A stretch of 64,000 nucleotides of DNA from Gallalistipes aquisgranensis (GTDB lineage Bacteria > Bacteroidota > Bacteroidia > Bacteroidales > Rikenellaceae), in contig NZ_JADCJY010000001.1 in assembly GCF_014982715.1 (NCBI RefSeq), positions 310,001 through 374,000 of the forward strand, read 5' to 3'. A model generated the notes under the pieces. The model saw only the letters and a list, made by a program, of their open reading frames with translations. It did no database searches and was not told the origin of the DNA. The translations under genes were made by a program, and so were the position numbers. Positions 59,452-64,000 of this stretch are shown in pieces (within the stretch, counting starts at the first letter, position 1; each line of letters opens with the position of its first letter).

Positions 59452-61290
59452 TTATTCCGTCACGGGCAGGCAGAAGCGGAATCCCACGTTGCCTTTGGAC
59501 GTGCCGTCCGTCGTGTTGTCCAACGTACTGCGGTGGATGCAGCGGAGATCGCTCTTGTTATTCGAGGGAACGTCGTTGGAGTAGTTGCCTCCGCGGATGG
59601 TTCTCGCCTTGGACCCGTTGTTTTGCTGGGATGCGAAGGTCTCCCAGTCGGATTTGTAGTTCTGGTACCAGGTGCAGGTCAGCTCCGACACGTTGCCGGA
59701 CATGTCGTACAGTCCGTATCCGTTGGGGGCTTTCTGCCCGACGTCCTGCGGACCCGAAGCGTTGCCTTTGTACCAGGCCACTTCGTCGATATTGTCGCTT
59801 CCGGCGTACATGGTTTTGTCCGCATCGGTGTATTTGCCTCCCCGGGCCGCGAATTCCCACTGCGCTTCGTTGGGGAGCGTGCCGCCGTAGAATTTGCAGA
59901 ATTCGAGCGCGCCGTAATAGGTGACTCCCGCTACGGGCTTGTTCTCGTGGCCGCCTTTGGCCCTCCACGTATCGCCGACCTTTTCGATTTTGATGGTCGA
60001 GGCATCGAACATCTTGACGGTGAACGTGGTCTCCTTTTTGTCGATGATGTCGGTCACCTCGATCGTCTCCTTCTGGAAGAGGGTCATGAACTCGGCGTAT
60101 TCGCTGTTGGTCACCTCGTATTTACCCATATAGTAGGTTCCTAATTCTTCGGGCTGAACCGGCATGGGCATCGGGTTCTTTTCGTCTTTGTTCCGGTCGA
60201 TCTGCGTCTGTTCGGTGAAAAGTCCGTCTTTGGTCGAAGTCCATCCCATCAGGTAGGCGGAGGCGGGCGGTGTGATCAGCACGAGACGGTCGTTGCCCAT
60301 GCCGTAGGTGAAGGTCCGGACCTCCTGTGCCTGGCTGTAACCCGTACCGCCTTCGTTCACGGCGAAAGCCGCCACGTAGTATTTCGTGTAGGGTTTCAGT
60401 CCTTCGATCCGGGCCGTGAACGTCTCGCCGCCGGCTTCTACCACGTTGTCGGAGACCGTCGGGTTCGGCGAGGTTGACCAGCAGAAACCTTTGCGTGTCA
60501 CGGTGCCGTTCGCTTCGGTGATCGCGGCTTCCACGTCGAGCGTAAAAATGCCGGTGTTTTCCTTGCCGATCGGGTTGAGAGTCAGTTCGGGCAGTTTCAG
60601 GTCGAGCGTCGTGAACGTGATCGTCTCGCTGTACCCCACGCCGGCTTCGGTCCGGGCGAATGCACGTACGTAGTAGGTCGTGTTGTTGGCCAGCAGCTGG
60701 TTGTCGAACAGGATCGGTCCCACTCCCGGTTCCTCTACGCTGTACTTCTCCCCGTTTTCGATGTCGGGATCGGGTTCGGTGCTCCAGCAGAAACCGGCCT
60801 CGAGAATCGGGAACCCTCCGGCGGAGACCACTTCGCCCGTGAAGAGTGCCGAAATCGAAGTGACGGAAGTCGGTTCCTCGATGGTCACCGTAGGCACCGC
60901 CACGGCCAGCGTGGTGAAACTCTTCTCCTTGCCGTACACGACACCCGTGGGGTACATGGCGAAAGCACGGATAAAGTATTTCGTGCTGTGTTTCAGCTCA
61001 TAGGCGGTGAGCGTGTATTCGCCCGCACCTTTTGTCGCCGACACCATGTCGTCGTTTACGGTGGGCGTTCCGAGCGTATTGTAGCATATACCCCGGGCCA
61101 TCATGCCCGACGTATTGCCTGCCGTTTTCCCTTTCAGGTCGGCTGACGAAACGGTGACGTTCTCGGCATCGAGCGTCTCCACGGATGCGGAACCGTTTTC
61201 GGTATCGTCGTCGCTGCATCCGCTGAATCCGCCCGCCGTCAGCATGAGGACGGCCGAGAGCATGCCTGTCAGTATTTTTTTCGTTGTCAT
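59452..61290 (-). CDS. Lipoprotein with three FN3-like repeats and a C-terminal FGE-fold domain
   Basis: 612 aa. Lipoprotein signal (LMLTAGGFSGC), then three FN3-like repeats of about 90 residues each marked by KGFCWST/ARGICYNT and YYVRAFAxxxxGVGYSxxxxFTT, followed from about residue 325 by a formylglycine-generating-enzyme-type domain (YYMGKYEVTNSEYAEFM, LPNEAQWEFAARGG, NGYGLYDMSGNVSELT, GGNYSND, VGFRFCLP). In the active-site region the first catalytic Cys position appears to be Lys (KSDLRC), so sulfatase-activating function is unlikely; sugar-binding or adhesion is more probable. 30 bp after the upstream lipoprotein. Confidence 0.88.
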   Translation of the reverse strand: MTTKKILTGMLSAVLMLTAGGFSGCSDDDTENGSASVETLDAENVTVSSADLKGKTAGNTSGMMARGICYNTLGTPTVNDDMVSATKGAGEYTLTAYELKHSTKYFIRAFAMYPTGVVYGKEKSFTTLAVAVPTVTIEEPTSVTSISALFTGEVVSAGGFPILEAGFCWSTEPDPDIENGEKYSVEEPGVGPILFDNQLLANNTTYYVRAFARTEAGVGYSETITFTTLDLKLPELTLNPIGKENTGIFTLDVEAAITEANGTVTRKGFCWSTSPNPTVSDNVVEAGGETFTARIEGLKPYTKYYVAAFAVNEGGTGYSQAQEVRTFTYGMGNDRLVLITPPASAYLMGWTSTKDGLFTEQTQIDRNKDEKNPMPMPVQPEELGTYYMGKYEVTNSEYAEFMTLFQKETIEVTDIIDKKETTFTVKMFDASTIKIEKVGDTWRAKGGHENKPVAGVTYYGALEFCKFYGGTLPNEAQWEFAARGGKYTDADKTMYAGSDNIDEVAWYKGNASGPQDVGQKAPNGYGLYDMSGNVSELTCTWYQNYKSDWETFASQQNNGSKARTIRGGNYSNDVPSNNKSDLRCIHRSTLDNTTDGTSKGNVGFRFCLPVTE

Positions 61291-61320
61291 GTTGTCTCCT
61301 TGTTTGTGTTAACGGTGAAA

Positions 61321-63261
61321 TTATTTGGCGTAGGACGACCGGGCAAAGATTCCGTTGGCGACATCCGTCCCGTCCACTGCATAGACACTGCCTGAGGGCA
61401 GGGTGATGCCTCCGGTGATGTCGGTCGCTTTTTTTGTCTCGCGGTCGGCCGCCACTCCCAGTTTTTCGCCGCCTGCGGGCGTCACGTAGGCCGAGTAGAC
61501 CGTTCCCCCGGCATCGGCCGGAGTGGAAATTTCCACGGCAGCGTCGATCATCGTCTTGCGGAACCGTTCGAAGGCGGCATCGTCGGTGATGCCCTCCTCC
61601 ACGCGCCACCACATGGCTACGGCGCCGAACTTGCCTTTGGCAGGAGTGCCGGCCGAAAGCTGGGCGGAAAGGTGCATCGCGTCGCCCATGTTGGAGACGG
61701 TTTTCTTCTTGTTGACGATGCTGACCGGAACGGCGGCGTCCTCATCGTTCTGGACCAGCAGGTAACGGATGCCCACGGCCACGTCTTCGAAACGGAGGAA
61801 GAAGGTCTGTTTGTCGTCGGTCGAGAGGGGCTGTTCGGAAATTGCGCTCCAGTCGGTGATTTGGGTATTGCCGTTCCACATTCCGTCGATCTTGCTGGCC
61901 GGAATGATGACGTGCGAGCGTACCTTGTCGTTGATGACGGAGGTTTCGCTGCCGTCGGCCGCCAGCAGGAACACCATTTCGCTGCCGCGCACGGCTCCTC
62001 CCGATGTCACGTCGCGTTGGGCCCGTGCCAGCAGGTTGTCGCGCAGGTGGCGAGGTTTGGTGTGGCCCTGGCCGGTCACCACCTGGTTTTCGGCGTACGG
62101 ATCGTTGCGGCCTTCGAGCACCGATGAGATGTTGACTACCAGTTTGCGGGCCGCGCTCGACAGGTTGATGACGAAATTCTTGTCCTCATAGCCGTAGGTA
62201 TGTCCCGCACTTCCCATGTTCACCTTGTCGCCCACGAAAGAGATGGCATACTGGTCGGCGTCCGCCCCCGTTTTGTAGACGATCGTCCGGGGCGTTTTGT
62301 CGATCAGGGAGAGGGCCTGTCCGGTCGGGGTCCAGAAGGCATGGGAACTGTAAAAATCGGTGTCCCAGCCGCGGAGATAGTGGGCCATCAGTCCGTCGAG
62401 AGTGCCCGAGCGGCTCGAAAAATAGTTGTAGTCGCGCGAATGGGGGCCGCCCAGATACATGCCCGTCTTGAAGTAGTTGCCGAAAAGCAGCAGGCTGTAA
62501 TATTCCAGTGCGATGTTCGCCTCCTGTTTTGCGGTCGCATCGTCCGTGAGGGCGGCCATGCAACCCAGGGCCACGGCGGCCACTCCGCTGTAAGTGGGGC
62601 TGTTGTACTCGGCCACTCCGTTCCGGGCGAGTTCCTGCATCCAGGTGCGGAGCATACCGTATCCTTCCTGTGCGGCTGCATTGTCTCCGGTCGCCTCCCC
62701 GAGCGCACTCAGCGACCACATTTTCATCACGTAGATATTGGTGTAGGTGACGGCTACGTTGTGCCGCTGCATGGCGACGATCGCCAGCCGGATCATCTCG
62801 TCGAGCATGGCCTTGTTCTCTGCGTTCAGATTGCCGTAGTAGAGTTTGCGCAGCACGGCCAGCTTTTCCATACAGAACTCCGCGGCGTTTTCGTCGATCT
62901 TGACACCCTTTTCCGCATTCCCTTTGGCGAAGTGGAAATTACCGTAGTACTGCCCGTATTCCGGGTCGCTCTGGTCGCGGATTTGCAGGTCGGTCAGGTT
63001 GGTCAGCGCCAGTTTCAGCCGGTTCTGGCTCCAGTTGTAGGCAGTGGCCTGGAGCAGGAATTCGGCGATGTCGCGTGATTCGAGTCCGTCGTTGTTCGCT
63101 TTTACCTTCGCCCAGAGATCGTCCAGCGCCGGCAGCGAATAGGGGGCTTCGGGATCGGGCGTGACGGGCAGCCGGATAGGGTCTACCGTGCAGGAGACGG
63201 CCGGCAGCAGAAGGCCCAGCAGAAGGGCGGAACTCAGCAGCCGCCTCCCGAAGGATCGCAT
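61321..63261 (-). CDS. All-alpha lipoprotein of unknown family, SusD-linked
   Basis: 646 aa from the ATG at 63261 (63279 also possible), lipoprotein signal (ALLLGLLLPAVSC). Residues about 30-400 are helical and look like an (alpha/alpha) toroid, with NVAVTYTNIYVMKMWSLSALGEATGD, GVAEYNSPTYSGVAAVALGC and GPHSRDYNYFSSRSGTLDG; the last 250 residues are beta-rich. Such a layout occurs in polysaccharide lyases of the heparinase type, but no diagnostic catalytic motif was recognised. 24 bp after susD and before the FGE-fold lipoprotein. Confidence 0.75.
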   Translation of the reverse strand: MRSFGRRLLSSALLLGLLLPAVSCTVDPIRLPVTPDPEAPYSLPALDDLWAKVKANNDGLESRDIAEFLLQATAYNWSQNRLKLALTNLTDLQIRDQSDPEYGQYYGNFHFAKGNAEKGVKIDENAAEFCMEKLAVLRKLYYGNLNAENKAMLDEMIRLAIVAMQRHNVAVTYTNIYVMKMWSLSALGEATGDNAAAQEGYGMLRTWMQELARNGVAEYNSPTYSGVAAVALGCMAALTDDATAKQEANIALEYYSLLLFGNYFKTGMYLGGPHSRDYNYFSSRSGTLDGLMAHYLRGWDTDFYSSHAFWTPTGQALSLIDKTPRTIVYKTGADADQYAISFVGDKVNMGSAGHTYGYEDKNFVINLSSAARKLVVNISSVLEGRNDPYAENQVVTGQGHTKPRHLRDNLLARAQRDVTSGGAVRGSEMVFLLAADGSETSVINDKVRSHVIIPASKIDGMWNGNTQITDWSAISEQPLSTDDKQTFFLRFEDVAVGIRYLLVQNDEDAAVPVSIVNKKKTVSNMGDAMHLSAQLSAGTPAKGKFGAVAMWWRVEEGITDDAAFERFRKTMIDAAVEISTPADAGGTVYSAYVTPAGGEKLGVAADRETKKATDITGGITLPSGSVYAVDGTDVANGIFARSSYAK

Positions 63262-63303
63262 TGATTTTATGTATTCCATGGTTCTCTGTTTTTTTCGTTT
63301 CGG

Positions 63304-64000
63304 TTAGTTTTCCCATCCGGGATACTGGGTCAGGTAACGGTTCATGTCGGTTTCGGCCTGTGGAATGGCGAACTGCCAGTTGCGTTCGGTGAAGACACGG
63401 TCCGAAATGTAAATGGACGTATTGAAGCCGGTTATTTTGTAATTGAGTTTTGTGGCGATGTCGTACGAGGAGTCGTACTTGTACCAGCGGCGATAGTCGT
63501 TGAAACTGTGGCCTTCGCCCGCGAGTTCCCACATGCGTTCGTCGCGGATGGCCTGCCGCATTTCGGTCTTGCCGAGACCCGACAGCGGGGGCATCTCCAC
63601 CGAAGGACGCTGGCGCACCTTGTTGATCGCCCAGTAGACGCTGTCGACGGGGCCTTCCGCCTCGTTCTTGGCTTCGGCGAAGAGCAGCAGCAGGTCGGCA
63701 TAACGCATGACGGGGATGTCGATCGGAGCGTTCCGGCGGATGGGACACTGGTTGCCCGTATTGACGAATTTTCTCCAGGCATAGGTTTGTACGTTGTTGT
63801 TGGTGGCGAATGCCATGTACTCCTTCTTGCCCGTGTAGGAGGCGGGATAATACTGGTAGGTCGAGGACTTCTTCGTCGAGTTGTAGGCTCCTTCGAAGAA
63901 AGCCCAGGGACGGATGACGGAGGCCTCGAGACGCGGGTCGCGGTCTTTGAACGCCTTTTCCACTTCGGTTTGCGAATTCCAGAAGGCATTCTGGTCGGCT
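63304..64000 (-). CDS. susD: SusD-type lipoprotein, C-terminal part (cut by window edge)
   Basis: The frame is open to the end of the window, so only the last ~231 codons are seen. RagB/SusD C-terminal signatures are clear: IPVMRYADLLLLFAEAKNEAEG, INKVRQRPSVEMPP, AIRDERMWELAGEGHSFNDYRRW and the closing LTQYPGWEN. A SusC is expected beyond the edge. It heads the visible part of a second, pectin-type locus. Confidence 0.93.
   Translation of the reverse strand, partial: ADQNAFWNSQTEVEKAFKDRDPRLEASVIRPWAFFEGAYNSTKKSSTYQYYPASYTGKKEYMAFATNNNVQTYAWRKFVNTGNQCPIRRNAPIDIPVMRYADLLLLFAEAKNEAEGPVDSVYWAINKVRQRPSVEMPPLSGLGKTEMRQAIRDERMWELAGEGHSFNDYRRWYKYDSSYDIATKLNYKITGFNTSIYISDRVFTERNWQFAIPQAETDMNRYLTQYPGWEN

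Noticed and set aside
59452-60300. Active sulfatase-maturing enzyme (FGE)
   Set aside because: One of the two catalytic Cys is not in place and no sulfatase gene is near.
1-64000. CRISPR arrays, tRNA/rRNA genes, integrases, insertion sequences
   Set aside because: I read for regular spaced repeats, cloverleaf ends, transposase motifs and terminal repeats and saw none; the inverted repeats found are best explained as terminators or operators.

Overview
The window reads as the chromosome of a high-GC gut Bacteroidota, most like Alistipes/Rikenellaceae. This rests on SusC/SusD pairs, a periplasmic-sensor hybrid two-component regulator, many short lipoprotein signal peptides, TAnnTTTG-type -7 promoter elements, and a GC content that looks well above that of Bacteroides. 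The genus is an inference. I saw no tRNA, rRNA, CRISPR array, integrase or insertion sequence.

Layout. (1) 1-7.3 kb: a small pectin locus. A hybrid two-component sensor/AraC regulator is followed by a GH105 unsaturated-uronyl hydrolase whose signal peptide and catalytic domain are split by a nine-G tract. A GH28 polygalacturonase is divergent. (2) 7.3-14.7 kb: housekeeping and transport genes: a YeiH-like (PF03601) transporter, a candidate structured small RNA, a FucP-type sugar permease, an acid-resistance-type amino-acid antiporter plus glutaminase, and two small outer-membrane beta-barrel proteins. (3) 14.9-20.1 kb: a thioredoxin-like lipoprotein, then a nucleoside/ribose unit (LacI regulator, ribokinase, ureide-permease-like transporter, nucleoside hydrolase). 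(4) 20.4-23.9 kb: an aldose-1-epimerase lipoprotein and a GH2 glycosidase.

(5) 24.2-46.9 kb: a complete-looking alginate utilisation locus. It holds SusC, SusD, two paralogous TIG-domain lipoproteins, a one-domain PL6, a two-domain PL6, a PL17-type exolyase, a KdgF cupin, a uronate-type MFS permease, an SDR reductase and a PL38/PL5-type alginate lyase. A flanking convergent pair of esterases, a jelly-roll lyase-like lipoprotein and a FadR-type GntR regulator follow. The expected flow is surface capture and endolysis, SusCD import, periplasmic conversion to unsaturated monouronate, linearisation to DEH by KdgF, inner-membrane uptake by the MFS permease, and reduction of DEH to KDG by the SDR. 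KDG kinase and KDPG aldolase are not in the window. UxuR/ExuR-like operators (TTGGT-NN-ACCAA) lie in the susC promoter and at the centre of a 54-bp palindrome between the esterases and the jelly-roll gene, so the GntR protein is the likely regulator of both.

(6) 47-64 kb: a lone lipoprotein, a URO-D-like protein, and a minus-strand set: GmhA-type isomerase, deoxyhypusine-synthase-like protein, PfkB-kinase/HAD-phosphatase fusion and GH92 mannosidase. Upstream of it lie a secreted TIM-barrel/GH105 fusion, a GH28, an FN3/FGE-fold lipoprotein, an unclassified all-alpha lipoprotein and a SusD cut by the window edge, which together form a second pectin-type locus.

The most unusual items are the kinase-phosphatase fusion cassette, the TIM-barrel/GH105 fusion, the face-to-face promoters inside the 54-bp palindrome, the G9 frameshift, the candidate RNA at 8.9-9.0 kb, and the paired TIG lipoproteins of the alginate locus.
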